Shown in pieces: positions 34,747 through 43,076 of a stretch of 64,000 nucleotides of DNA. The notes beneath the pieces are model-generated. The model was not told the DNA's origin, searched no databases, and was given only the letters and a program-made list of their open reading frames with translations. Source of the stretch: Larkinella punicea (GTDB taxonomy: Bacteria; Bacteroidota; Bacteroidia; Cytophagales; Spirosomataceae); NCBI RefSeq assembly GCF_003334855.1, contig NZ_QOWE01000001.1, positions 62,001-126,000 of the forward strand, given 5' to 3'. The number at the start of each line of letters is the position of its first letter. The first letter of the stretch is position 1. The translations under genes were made by a program, and so were the position numbers.

Positions 34747-35043
34747 ATGGCAGCACATATCGCTATTCCCATTCCCATGATGCCCGGCAAACAGGACATC
34801 GAAATCGAAGTCACCATCAACGGCAAGCGGCAGGAATTGCACTACCGCGTGGAGCTGTTTTACTGGGAAGACTGCAATATTCCGACCATCGACCGCGTGG
34901 ATTGCATCCGGCAGATGCTGGCGCACTATGATCAGGACTGGACGCTCTACTACATCGGCTCGCCCACCGACCAGTTTGTGCCGATCACCTTCGTGAAGCG
35001 GGAGGATCTGGTGAAACAACGGCGTATGCTGGTGGAGTCTTGA
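34747..35043 (+). CDS. Small protein of unknown function
   Basis: 98 residues, not recognised. No signal peptide or membrane segment. Two parts can be seen: an N-terminal beta-rich stretch (QDIEIEVTINGKRQELHYRVELFYWED) and a C-terminal half with CIRQMLAHYDQDWTLYYIGSPTD and a basic end (KREDLVKQRRML). It starts 24 bases after P13 on the same strand with a plausible ATG, and a strong stem-loop follows its stop, so it looks like a real last cistron of the P10-P13 block. Whether it acts with the permeases is not known. Confidence 0.6.
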   Translation: MAAHIAIPIPMMPGKQDIEIEVTINGKRQELHYRVELFYWEDCNIPTIDRVDCIRQMLAHYDQDWTLYYIGSPTDQFVPITFVKREDLVKQRRMLVES

Positions 35044-35047
35044 GTAG

Positions 35048-35156
35048 AAGAGATTATTTCGCGGAGTTGAGCAGAGAAAAAAAGAGGAGTTAAGCAGAGA
35101 TTTATACCTCCGCTTAACTCCTTTCTTCTCTGCTCAACTCCGCGAAATAATCTCTT
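35048..35156. terminator. Large bidirectional stem-loop between the small gene and susD-like gene
   Basis: Arms 35048-35078 and 35126-35156 are perfectly complementary over 31 bp; a second stem (GAGTTAAGC with GCTTAACTC) lies inside. It separates two convergent genes and overlaps the stop codon of the susD-like gene. The arm core TTTCGCGGAGTTGAGC recurs in two other large hairpins in this window (45498-45601 and 57983-58080), so it is a repeat family as well as a likely terminator. Confidence 0.75.
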
Positions 35157-36735
35157 ATTTATTCTTATCCCACCACAACGGCGTTGCCGCGTTGTCCGGG
35201 CCACCTAGCAATGCAACAGCCGCTTTAACCGCTGCCGTGTTGGAGTTTTCTTCCAGCAGCAGGAACGGAATCCGGCGGGGATAGGCCGTCGTCGGAACGT
35301 CGGTGTTGACCGAGTTGACGACCGGGTACAATTTCGGAAACCGCGTCCGACGAACTTCGGCCCACGCTTCGATGCCATCGGGATACACCGCCAGCCATTT
35401 CTGCGTACCAATCTGCTCCCGCTGAATCGCTTCGGTAGCGCCCCATTTAACCGGGATTGTCGACAAAGCCGGTGATTTCTGTTGATCCTGCGGAGCAACC
35501 GGCGTTTTGGTGCTGACGATGTAGGCATCGGTCAGGGCGCTGCTGATTCCCCATCCATCCATCGACGCCCGAATGCCTTTTTCGTAGGCCTGTTGCGCCG
35601 TCGTACCACCCACATTCCAGCCATTCAGAGCGGCCTCAGCCACCAGAAAATACGCTTCAGCCGTGTGCATAATATCCTGTTTGGTAGCGTATTGCTGCGC
35701 CCAAGCCGATCCGGCACCGGTATTTCTCACCCAACGCTCTCCGATGTTGGAGTTGTTGTCGTTGTTGTTGAGTGGATCGGTCAACTCGACGGAACCCAGC
35801 CCGTTGCGGACGCCTTCATACGTTTTGGTGTTGAAAGCCGGCTGGAAATAAATTCCGATCCGGGGATCATCGAAGCCTTTCAGGATCGACTCCATCGACG
35901 CACTCATCCGAAACTCACCCCAGCCCGAAATCGTCGCCAGACCGTTGTAATCATTCCCTACCTGGTTTTTGGTCATCAGCGCATTATCGGCAACGTCGGT
36001 CAGCAAACCGCCCGCAATGGCAGCTTCGGCCTCGGTTTTAGCCCGGGCCGGGTCTACTTTCGAAATCCGCATCGCCAGCCGCAGCCGCAACGTGTTGGCA
36101 AATTTGATCCATTTGTTGACATCGCCCGCATAGATAATGTCGTAGTTGCCATACGGTTTTTCCGCTGTTTTGCCTTTCAAAACCGTCGTAGCAGCCGCCA
36201 GACGTTTGAAGAAGTCGTCGTAAATTTTGTCCTGTGGATCGTATTTAACGCTGTTGGCCGGAATACCCGCGTCGAAATACGGCACTGGGCCGTAGTAATC
36301 CGTCAGGCGGTGAAACGCAAACACCCACCAGATGCTGGCCAGGGCATACTGCGACGAAGTCGGGTCGGTCTGGTCGAACAAGGTTTTCAACTGCGGCACC
36401 ACCTGCGTATAAATCGGGTTCCAGTGCGAGTTGATCCAGGTCCGGTGCATAAAGTACCGGTCCGACTGGAAGTTCGGCGTCGTCGTCGCGTAGTATTGGG
36501 CGTACAGATCCGCAAACAGGTTCTGGGCTGTCTGGTACGTACCGGCTGCATATGACGCCTGTTGTTGCGCCCGCGAAAACAAATACGGAAGTTCGGTAGC
36601 ACTCAGCGTGGTAAGAGCGGTTTTGCTGGTATTGATTTCGTCAAAATCGCTCGTACAGCCACTCCAAATGCCGGCCGCTCCGGCAATCAGGCCCACAATT
36701 GACAACTTGGTAAATTTATTGACGGGTATTTTCAT
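35155..36735 (-). CDS. SusD/RagB-family outer-membrane lipoprotein (SusD-like_2 type)
   Basis: 526 residues from the ATG at 36735, chosen because it begins a lipoprotein signal (MKIPVNKF, hydrophobic run, then IWSGC with Cys27); a longer frame adds 15 residues without sense. SusD-like lipoproteins sit on the cell surface and close over the SusC channel, handing it a glycan or peptide. Family marks include SSQYALASIWWVFAFHRLTDYYGPVPYFDAG and YLVAEAALNGW. It is the second gene of a susC-susD pair, 139 bases after the susC-like gene. No glycosidase, peptidase or sigma/anti-sigma pair is adjacent, so the ligand cannot be guessed. Confidence 0.92.
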   Translation of the reverse strand: MKIPVNKFTKLSIVGLIAGAAGIWSGCTSDFDEINTSKTALTTLSATELPYLFSRAQQQASYAAGTYQTAQNLFADLYAQYYATTTPNFQSDRYFMHRTWINSHWNPIYTQVVPQLKTLFDQTDPTSSQYALASIWWVFAFHRLTDYYGPVPYFDAGIPANSVKYDPQDKIYDDFFKRLAAATTVLKGKTAEKPYGNYDIIYAGDVNKWIKFANTLRLRLAMRISKVDPARAKTEAEAAIAGGLLTDVADNALMTKNQVGNDYNGLATISGWGEFRMSASMESILKGFDDPRIGIYFQPAFNTKTYEGVRNGLGSVELTDPLNNNDNNSNIGERWVRNTGAGSAWAQQYATKQDIMHTAEAYFLVAEAALNGWNVGGTTAQQAYEKGIRASMDGWGISSALTDAYIVSTKTPVAPQDQQKSPALSTIPVKWGATEAIQREQIGTQKWLAVYPDGIEAWAEVRRTRFPKLYPVVNSVNTDVPTTAYPRRIPFLLLEENSNTAAVKAAVALLGGPDNAATPLWWDKNK

Positions 36736-36771
36736 GATTCGTTCAATATTGATTATTGATTCTGAAAAATT

Positions 36772-36840
36772 AGCCCCCACCCCCCTAAAGGGGGCTCAAA
36801 AATCCGGATTGTTAAAGCCTCCTTTAGGGGGGTGGGGGCT
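36772..36840. repeat. Palindrome with ATCCGGAT core in the susC/susD gap
   Basis: Arms 36772-36796 and 36816-36840 pair over 25 bp with one mismatch (AGCCCCCACC to AGGGGGCT); the 19-nt loop holds ATCCGGAT at 36802-36809. An outer 9-bp pair (ATTCTGAAA at 36759, its complement ending at 36869) may extend it. It lies between susC and susD on one transcript and could lower expression of the second gene. Confidence 0.82.
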
Positions 36841-36874
36841 TTTATCGGACAATTCTTTTGTTTCAGAATGCCGA

Positions 36875-39800
36875 TTAGAATCCTAATTTTAGGTTAAGAC
36901 CAACGGTCCGGGTTGATGGCAGCGCGCCATATTCGGAACCCTGGTAGTTGGCCGCACTCAGGTTCACATCGGGGTCAAACGGCAGCTTGCGGGTTTTCAA
37001 ACCGGGAATGTCCATCGTGGCGTTGCCCCGGTAGAAGAAAAACAGGTTGCGGGCCGTGAGCGACAGCCGGGCGTTTTTGATGAAAAAACCTTGCGGGAAC
37101 GGAATGTTATAGCCCAGAGTCGCTTCTCTCAAGCGCACATTCGTAGTCGAATACGAGAAAAACTCACCCCAGGTATAGCGTCCCTGCGATACGGTTTGCC
37201 AGAATTGCTCGGAGGTAATCGCCTTCGTGTTGGTTTCGCCGGTTGCCGTTACACCCGGCAGTACCCAGCCTCCCTCACGTTTCTCAAGCGTGTACTCGGC
37301 CGTTCCGTCATACGCCAGGTTGCCATCCGTTCCGGAAACCATGATGCCACCCACCCGGCCGTCGACCAGGAAGCTCATCACAAAGTTCTTGTAGGAGAAC
37401 GTGTTGCTGAAACCAAACGTAAATTTAGGGTTGAAGTTACCGATAATACCAAAAGCACTGACAACCGGAAGACCATTGGCATTTACCAACAAACGCCCCT
37501 GTGCATCTTTGGCCCATCCGTAGGCTTCCAGATCACCGTAAGAGCCGCCTTCAACAACCACGGCGGTGGTCGTACGCGTGTTACCGCCGAGGGTAGCCCG
37601 CTTGATGTTCGGGTGGAGTTCGACGATGGTGTTGACGTTCCGGGCAAAGTTCAGTGAGGCATCCCAGGTAAAGCGGTTGCCTTTTAACGGCGATGCGCTC
37701 AGGGTCAGTTCAAACCCTTTGTTGTTGATTTTCCCGGCATTGACAAACTGGCTGGCAAAACCCGATGCCGGAGCCAGACCCAATGAAAGCAACTGGTTGA
37801 CCGTGTTGCTGTTGTAGTACGTAAAATCAACCCCTAAACGGCCACCCAAAAACCGGACATCGGCCCCAAATTCGGTGGATGACGAAATTTCAGGTTTCAG
37901 GTTTTCAGCCGGGCGGGTCGTGCTGCGGGAAATATAACCGCCCGTTCCACCCTGTGAGAACGCATACGTCTGGAGCAGGCTATACGGCGCGGCATCGTTC
38001 CCCACCTGCGCCCACGACCCCCGCAGTTTGGCAAAACTGATCCAGCTCGGCAGTTTTACCGCATCAGAAAGAATGACGTTAGCCCCGAATGACGAGTAGA
38101 TGTAGGAATACGGTTTGGGCAGCGTAGACGACCAGTCGTTTCGCACCGAAGCATCGACTGTCAGGTAATCGCGGAACGAAACCGAAGCGGTTCCGAACAC
38201 ATATTGCAGTTCTTTTTCGCTATACCCGGTGATCTGGGTCAGGTTCGACGCAAAAGACAGGTCGAAGCGGTTGGCAACCGACAGGCCGTTGGTGCTGGCT
38301 CCCACCTGCGAGAAACGGTTGTAGGTAGACCCCGCTCCCACGTTGTAGGTCACGGCGAAATCCTTCCCAATGTTGTTGTTCCCGGAAATGATCACGTCCA
38401 TGTTGCGTTCCAGTTGCTCACCCGTATAATCCGAATACGATCCACCCGCTCCGGCAAACAGCAGCGTGTTGTTCGCATACCCGAAGTTGTAGCGATCGGC
38501 ATACCAGTCATAACTGAGCCGTCCCTGCACATTCAGCCAGTCGGTCAACTGATATTTGGCCGACCCGAGGGCAATCACCCGGTTCCGTTTTTCGAGCGCA
38601 AACGTTTTGTTGAGCGTCCAGTAAGGGTTCATATAAATCCCCGAACTGGTCCAGTAGGTCGGTTTGCCGTTGGCATCTTCATACGTATTGTAGACGTTGT
38701 TCAGATCCACACTGCGCGGCACCTTGTAGAGGTTCATTGTCACCGAGCTTTCCTCGCCGGAGCGGGGTTTGTTGTCAATCTTCTGGTTGACGTAGGTAAT
38801 CTTGGCATCGGTCGAAAACCGCTTGGTGATCTGCGAAGTAAGCCGGAGGTTCAGCGTGTGACGCATCAGCTCGTTGTTCGGCAGAATGCCCTGGTTGTAG
38901 TTGTTGGTGTAGGACGTATAGGTCTGTACCTTTTCGCTACCAGCCGCGATGCCCACCGAATTGTTGGTCGAAACCGCATCCCGGAAAAAGTCTTTGATGT
39001 TGTCGGGATAGGTCGTGGCAGCGGCTCCCCAGCTATACGGCGAGTTGGCGCTGGTTTTGCCACCGGCACCCTGTCCAAACGTATTCTGTAGTTTGGGCAA
39101 TACGAACGGCGATTCCATCACCACGCCCGAATTGACGTCCACCGAAACTTTCCCGGCTTTCCCTTTTTTCGTCGTGATCATGATGACCCCATTGGCAGCA
39201 CGGCTGCCGTAGAGGGCCGAGGCTGCCGGGCCTTTCAGCACGTTCATCGACTCGATGTCGTCGGGGTTGATGTTGTTGGCACCGTCGCTGCCGTTGATGC
39301 CACCGAAGTCGCCGGTTACCTGGCCACGGACGGTGTTGTCGACCGGAACGCCGTCGATCACAAACAGGGCGTTGTTGTTACCGGTAATGGAGCGGTTTCC
39401 GCGCAGCACGACCCGCGTAGCCGAGCCCGGTCCCGAAGAGGCCTGCGTCACGACCATCCCGGCCACTTTTCCGGAAAGCGTGTTGACAAAGTTGGCATCC
39501 CGGACATCGACCAGTTTTTTGCCGTCGATCTGCTGGGTAGAATACGTCAGGGTTTTCGCATTCCGTTCGATCCCAAGTGCCGTCACGACGATTTCGTTCA
39601 ACTGCTTGGCATCTTCCTGAAGCGTTACATCGACTACCGAACGATCGCCGACGGTAACTTCCTGCGACAAAGCCCCGATGAATGAGAAAATCAAAACCGT
39701 AGCGTCGTTGTCGACCATCAATGTATATTTTCCGACGCTGTTGGTAGTGGTGCCTTTGGTTGTGCCTTTGATGACGACGTTAACCCCCGGCAGCGCGTTG

Positions 39801-39994
39801 CCATTGTTATCCTTAACGGTTCCGGTTACTTCTTTTTCAAGGGTGACCACCGCTCCGGCTTTGGCCGGGTTGGCATAGGTTGAAGCCGGCGGAGCAGACA
39901 ATGCCATTCCGATGGCCAGCAGAACAAGGGTGTAGGACCGAGACCGGCGGTTGAATGGCGCTTTCCGGTTCAAAAAAAGTACTGGTTTTCGCAT
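36875..39994 (-). CDS. SusC/RagA-family TonB-dependent outer-membrane transporter
   Basis: 1039 residues. Signal peptide to about residue 42 (YTLVLLAIGMALSAPPASTYA); carboxypeptidase-like beta domain about 57-127 (VTGTVKDNNGNALPGVNVVIKGT); plug domain from about 145 with the SusC signature region GMVVTQASSGPGSATRVVLRG and ALFVIDGVPVDN; then a large beta-barrel ending in the aromatic KLGF. The protein takes up a substrate delivered by the partner SusD-like lipoprotein, powered by TonB. The ATG gives a complete signal sequence. Expression is probably driven from the AT-rich 400-bp gap upstream, where no FecI/FecR genes are found. Interrupts the permease array, on the opposite strand. Confidence 0.94.
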   Translation of the reverse strand: MRKPVLFLNRKAPFNRRSRSYTLVLLAIGMALSAPPASTYANPAKAGAVVTLEKEVTGTVKDNNGNALPGVNVVIKGTTKGTTTNSVGKYTLMVDNDATVLIFSFIGALSQEVTVGDRSVVDVTLQEDAKQLNEIVVTALGIERNAKTLTYSTQQIDGKKLVDVRDANFVNTLSGKVAGMVVTQASSGPGSATRVVLRGNRSITGNNNALFVIDGVPVDNTVRGQVTGDFGGINGSDGANNINPDDIESMNVLKGPAASALYGSRAANGVIMITTKKGKAGKVSVDVNSGVVMESPFVLPKLQNTFGQGAGGKTSANSPYSWGAAATTYPDNIKDFFRDAVSTNNSVGIAAGSEKVQTYTSYTNNYNQGILPNNELMRHTLNLRLTSQITKRFSTDAKITYVNQKIDNKPRSGEESSVTMNLYKVPRSVDLNNVYNTYEDANGKPTYWTSSGIYMNPYWTLNKTFALEKRNRVIALGSAKYQLTDWLNVQGRLSYDWYADRYNFGYANNTLLFAGAGGSYSDYTGEQLERNMDVIISGNNNIGKDFAVTYNVGAGSTYNRFSQVGASTNGLSVANRFDLSFASNLTQITGYSEKELQYVFGTASVSFRDYLTVDASVRNDWSSTLPKPYSYIYSSFGANVILSDAVKLPSWISFAKLRGSWAQVGNDAAPYSLLQTYAFSQGGTGGYISRSTTRPAENLKPEISSSTEFGADVRFLGGRLGVDFTYYNSNTVNQLLSLGLAPASGFASQFVNAGKINNKGFELTLSASPLKGNRFTWDASLNFARNVNTIVELHPNIKRATLGGNTRTTTAVVVEGGSYGDLEAYGWAKDAQGRLLVNANGLPVVSAFGIIGNFNPKFTFGFSNTFSYKNFVMSFLVDGRVGGIMVSGTDGNLAYDGTAEYTLEKREGGWVLPGVTATGETNTKAITSEQFWQTVSQGRYTWGEFFSYSTTNVRLREATLGYNIPFPQGFFIKNARLSLTARNLFFFYRGNATMDIPGLKTRKLPFDPDVNLSAANYQGSEYGALPSTRTVGLNLKLGF

Positions 39995-40398
39995 GGGGGA
40001 AATGAAGTTAGAAATGGTAAAAGAGAATTACAGGTGGGTTGTTGAGTACGATTGGGAAACGAACAATTGTTTTGCTGAATAGTGACATTACTCTATTTAA
40101 TTTCCCATTATGGCGGTAATTTAATAGGAAATTGGGGATTTTTCGCCAATCCCTATCCCAGAAATTATTTTTGCCGTTTTTGGATTATTCTCCTTTAAAA
40201 GATTTTTAAAGAATTAGAAGCGATTTCTTAAAAAAAGTTTGGCTCTTCCGACTCCAACGGTAACCATCGGATAGAAAGCCTTTTAATGACTGAATAGAAA
40301 GCTTTTACATTTCGTTTACAATGTTTTACGGGCATTGATTGGCTGCATTTGGAATGGGCCATACATTTGGTTCATTGTCCACTTAACGAAAAACCGCC
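39995..40398. other. 404-bp AT-rich divergent intergenic region
   Basis: Lies between the divergent susC-like gene and the exported-protein gene at 40399. It is clearly more AT-rich than its surroundings. It holds an imperfect direct repeat (ATAGAAAGCCTTTTAAT near 40271 and ATAGAAAGCTTTTACAT near 40294) and one good promoter match for the rightward gene. No -7 box was found for susC on the minus strand, and no open frame worth calling. Confidence 0.6.
40339..40369 (+). promoter_or_regulatory. Bacteroidota-type promoter for the 40399 gene
   Basis: TTG at 40339-40341, then a 20-nt spacer and TACATTTG at 40362-40369. This matches the TTG-N19-21-TAnnTTTG pattern of the primary sigma factor in this phylum. 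The -7 box ends 29 bases before the ATG. It is the best promoter match seen in the window and probably serves the three-gene run to 43007. Confidence 0.5.
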
Positions 40399-40899
40399 AT
40401 GTCAAAAAAATGGATTTTTCTCGCCTTCTTGTTCGGTGCGTTTCCCCAGCCATCCGTTTTTAGTGGTTCCGTACTATTGACCGAAAACCGGGTAACTGAT
40501 TCTCACGAAAGCAGTAAGTCAACTGCTGAGAAAAAAACGAAAGAATTTTCCGATAATCCCTTGCTATTAGATGGCATTCCACTGGATTATTCCTTTTTCT
40601 CGCTCAATAGCCGGGGCAAATTGACCGTTGTAGCCGGCGACCCCTATTCGCCCGATGCCATCAAAATACCATTCCGGGTTTATCTGCGACGGGACGGAAA
40701 ACCGCTCAATATGGCCAAAGCGGATGGGCGTTGCGAAAAGGCTGAAATTGAGCTATCAGACGTTCTGGCCTACGCGCACGTCGGCGACGATCTGGTGATT
40801 GAACCAATCCGAAAAGAAGATGAAGTAGCCCGACGGATCATCCGGTTGAAACTTTTCTGGTTTCTCAAACTCCCATACAGAAAAGGGGAAGGTTGTTAA
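40399..40899 (+). CDS. Exported protein of unknown function
   Basis: 166 residues, family not recognised. The N-terminus looks like a signal peptide (KKWIFLAFLFGAFPQPSVFSG). The mature part has a polar linker (HESSKSTAEKKTKEF) and then a compact domain with PFRVYLRRDGKPL and IELSDVLAYAHVGDDLVIEPIR, mostly predicted beta strands. The ending is basic (KLFWFLKLPYRKGEGC). It starts shortly after a good promoter and its stop lies 17 bases before the exported protease gene, suggesting an operon. A chaperone or inhibitor role for the protease is possible but unsupported. Confidence 0.65.
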   Translation: MSKKWIFLAFLFGAFPQPSVFSGSVLLTENRVTDSHESSKSTAEKKTKEFSDNPLLLDGIPLDYSFFSLNSRGKLTVVAGDPYSPDAIKIPFRVYLRRDGKPLNMAKADGRCEKAEIELSDVLAYAHVGDDLVIEPIRKEDEVARRIIRLKLFWFLKLPYRKGEGC

Positions 40900-40916
40900 C
40901 CCGTGCCTTAAACACG

Positions 40917-42080
40917 ATGAGAAAAATCTTAATTTTGGTGCTTGCACTACCGGTCTTTGGATTTGCCCAAACCCCGGAAAAATGGATTCAGAAACCGGTC
41001 GAACAGTGGCCGCCGATTGCCCTGGTCAATGAGGTATTATATAAAAACGGGGATCGATACGAGGACCCGACGATCACCTATGCCGCCAGCGGTTTTTTGC
41101 TCGATACCGGAAAAGACACGCTGGCGGTAACGGCGAAACACATTTTGTGGGTCGCCCGCAACAAAGCGTCGAAGCGGGTGATGATCAACGACCAGCTTAA
41201 AACGTGGAAGATGTACCCGAAACACCACCCCGCCGATTCGGTGGTCATCGATCGGTTGATGAACGAAGATTCCACGGAAAAACTGTGGGATGGTTTTGAC
41301 AACGGGGTATTGCAGCGGGATTGGCTTGTTTTCTCAACCAAGTCGGTTTCACCAAAAATTCAGCCGGTCAGGATGCGGGAAAAGGCGGTTTCGGTCGGAG
41401 AAAACGTGTATCTAACGGGTAATCCCTACCGGTTTCAACAGACGCTGACGGCAAAAGGGACGGTTGTCAAAACGGAAGGCCCCGTCTTTTATGTCCAGTT
41501 TGAGGGCGCGGGCATGGATACGGTTTTTCTGGGTGGTGCCAGCGGATCGCCAATGATCGACACCAACGGGCGGCTGGTCGGCATCTATTCCAACGGCCGC
41601 ACGGATGCGGAAACGGGTCGGCGGGTCAATGTCATCAATTCGACGGCTTATCTCAAAAAGATACTCGCCGGCGATAAACCGCTTAACGTCAACCGAAAAC
41701 CGGTTTCGGTGTACCTCGATTCGTTGCTTCAGACAATACCGGTTGAAAAAGCATTGCCGGTATTCGATCGTTTTCTAAAAAATGAGTCGTTGTATTATAC
41801 GTACGAATTGACGTATTTTAATCACGATAACCTCATCAAATCCGGCGAAAAACTGATCGAATCCAGCCGGAAAGCAGAAGCCGTTCCGTATTTTGAGTAT
41901 TTCGTTGCGAAGTACGACTACCACGTCTATCTGCTGTCGTTGGCAAAGGCTTTGCTTCAGATTAATCAAAAACCGGAAGCCATCAGCCGGCTGGAGAAGG
42001 AACTGAAAAAAGAACGGATGGATCCCTACGTCAAAGCCGAATTGCAGAAATTTCTGACGGAGGTCAGGCGTACGGAATAA
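40917..42080 (+). CDS. Exported trypsin-like serine protease with helical C-terminal tail
   Basis: 387 residues from the ATG that starts a clean signal peptide (MRKILILVLALPVFGFAQ); an upstream TTG at 40893 adds eight residues and was rejected. The catalytic triad reads His75 (AVTAKHIL), Asp135 (QRDWLVF) and Ser209 in GGASGSPMID, a variant of the trypsin GDSGGP motif with Ala and Ser at two positions. Residues after about 240 turn into charged helices (KAEAVPYFEYFVAKYDYHVYLLSLAKALLQI) that resemble TPR-like pairs. Probably periplasmic. It stands between an unknown exported protein and a membrane-bound regulator, so it may take part in envelope signalling; that is inference. Target unknown. 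Confidence 0.78.
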   Translation: MRKILILVLALPVFGFAQTPEKWIQKPVEQWPPIALVNEVLYKNGDRYEDPTITYAASGFLLDTGKDTLAVTAKHILWVARNKASKRVMINDQLKTWKMYPKHHPADSVVIDRLMNEDSTEKLWDGFDNGVLQRDWLVFSTKSVSPKIQPVRMREKAVSVGENVYLTGNPYRFQQTLTAKGTVVKTEGPVFYVQFEGAGMDTVFLGGASGSPMIDTNGRLVGIYSNGRTDAETGRRVNVINSTAYLKKILAGDKPLNVNRKPVSVYLDSLLQTIPVEKALPVFDRFLKNESLYYTYELTYFNHDNLIKSGEKLIESSRKAEAVPYFEYFVAKYDYHVYLLSLAKALLQINQKPEAISRLEKELKKERMDPYVKAELQKFLTEVRRTE

Positions 42081-42092
42081 AAAGAATGGGCT

Positions 42093-43007
42093 ATGGGAAA
42101 AGCAAACCGCATCATCGCAATCATCCTCGTTCTGCTAACGGGACTGCTGTTTGTGCAGTTCGTTCGGTCGACCCCCAACCCGGCGCAGGCCGACCAGAAC
42201 CGTTTTGCGGAGAAGGCCAATCTCGCCCTTCGCCGGACGGCGCACCGGTTGCTGGCTGCCGCCGGTGATTCGACCTCCCGGATTTCGCCCGTTCAGCAAA
42301 CCGATGCCAACACGTTCCTGATCCGGCTGAATCAGACCTTCGACTACAGCCAACTGCCCGATGTTTTGCAGGCATCCCTCCGGCTGCATGGGGTCACGCG
42401 ACCGTATGACGTCGCCATCCTGAATTGTTCGAATGGCAAAATCGAGCTGGGTTATACGGTTTTGGATGTAACGAAAAAGCAGAAAGTAGCCTGCACCGGT
42501 CGCGAACAGGCCAAAGGCTGCTACAATCTCCAGATTCGGTTTACGGCTTCCGAAACACCCCCGCAAACGGCTTCTGCCTGGTGGATGATGGCTTTCGGAA
42601 GTTTGTTGACCGCCTTGGTTTTCACGGTTTTGCGCCGGTCGTCCCCGCCGAAGGAACCCATAGATCCGGATTCGGTTCCTAACGACGACCACCAGCTTCA
42701 TTTTGGAAATTCCAGCCTTGACACCACCAATCTGACGCTGAGCGCCGGGGGGCATGTCCACAACCTGACCTACCGCGAAGCCAAGCTGCTCCGCCTTTTT
42801 GCCATGAATCCGAACCAACTGCTGGAACGTGATTTTATTCTCAAATCGGTCTGGGAAGACGAAGGCATCATCGTCGGGCGCAGTGTAGACGTGTTCGTAT
42901 CACGTCTGCGGAAACTATTGCAGGATGACCCGACGCTCAAGATCGTTGCCGTCCACGGCGTGGGGTATCGCCTGGAATCCCGTCCTAACGCATCGGGAAC
43001 CGCTTAA
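42093..43007 (+). CDS. Membrane-anchored winged-helix regulator (OmpR-type domain at C-terminus)
   Basis: 304 residues. First membrane helix 7-24 (IIAIILVLLTGLLFVQFV), a periplasmic domain of about 135 residues (25-160) with three cysteines, second helix about 162-181 (AWWMMAFGSLLTALVFTVL), then a cytosolic OmpR-type winged helix about 200-295 (LTYREAKLLRLFAMNPNQLLERDFILKSVW, VDVFVSRLRKLL, IVAVHGVGYRL). There is no receiver domain, so it would act as a one-component sensor: signal outside, DNA binding inside, like ToxR/CadC but with the domains in the opposite order. It begins 12 bases after the protease gene and lies 69 bases before P14, and may regulate these neighbours. Confidence 0.82.
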   Translation: MGKANRIIAIILVLLTGLLFVQFVRSTPNPAQADQNRFAEKANLALRRTAHRLLAAAGDSTSRISPVQQTDANTFLIRLNQTFDYSQLPDVLQASLRLHGVTRPYDVAILNCSNGKIELGYTVLDVTKKQKVACTGREQAKGCYNLQIRFTASETPPQTASAWWMMAFGSLLTALVFTVLRRSSPPKEPIDPDSVPNDDHQLHFGNSSLDTTNLTLSAGGHVHNLTYREAKLLRLFAMNPNQLLERDFILKSVWEDEGIIVGRSVDVFVSRLRKLLQDDPTLKIVAVHGVGYRLESRPNASGTA

Positions 43008-43047
43008 TCCATATTTTTTTCCCTTTAGAACTTTCGCTTATATTCTC

Positions 43048-43065
43048 AGGACTGTGAAAAGTCCT
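43048..43065. promoter_or_regulatory. Small inverted repeat before P14
   Basis: AGGACT-GTGAAA-AGTCCT, a 6-bp perfect inverted repeat that ends 11 bases before the P14 ATG. It could be a regulator site or a leader hairpin. P14 lacks both the heptamer hairpin and the GTCCGT operators. Confidence 0.3.
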
Positions 43066-43076
43066 CCGGCACGTTT

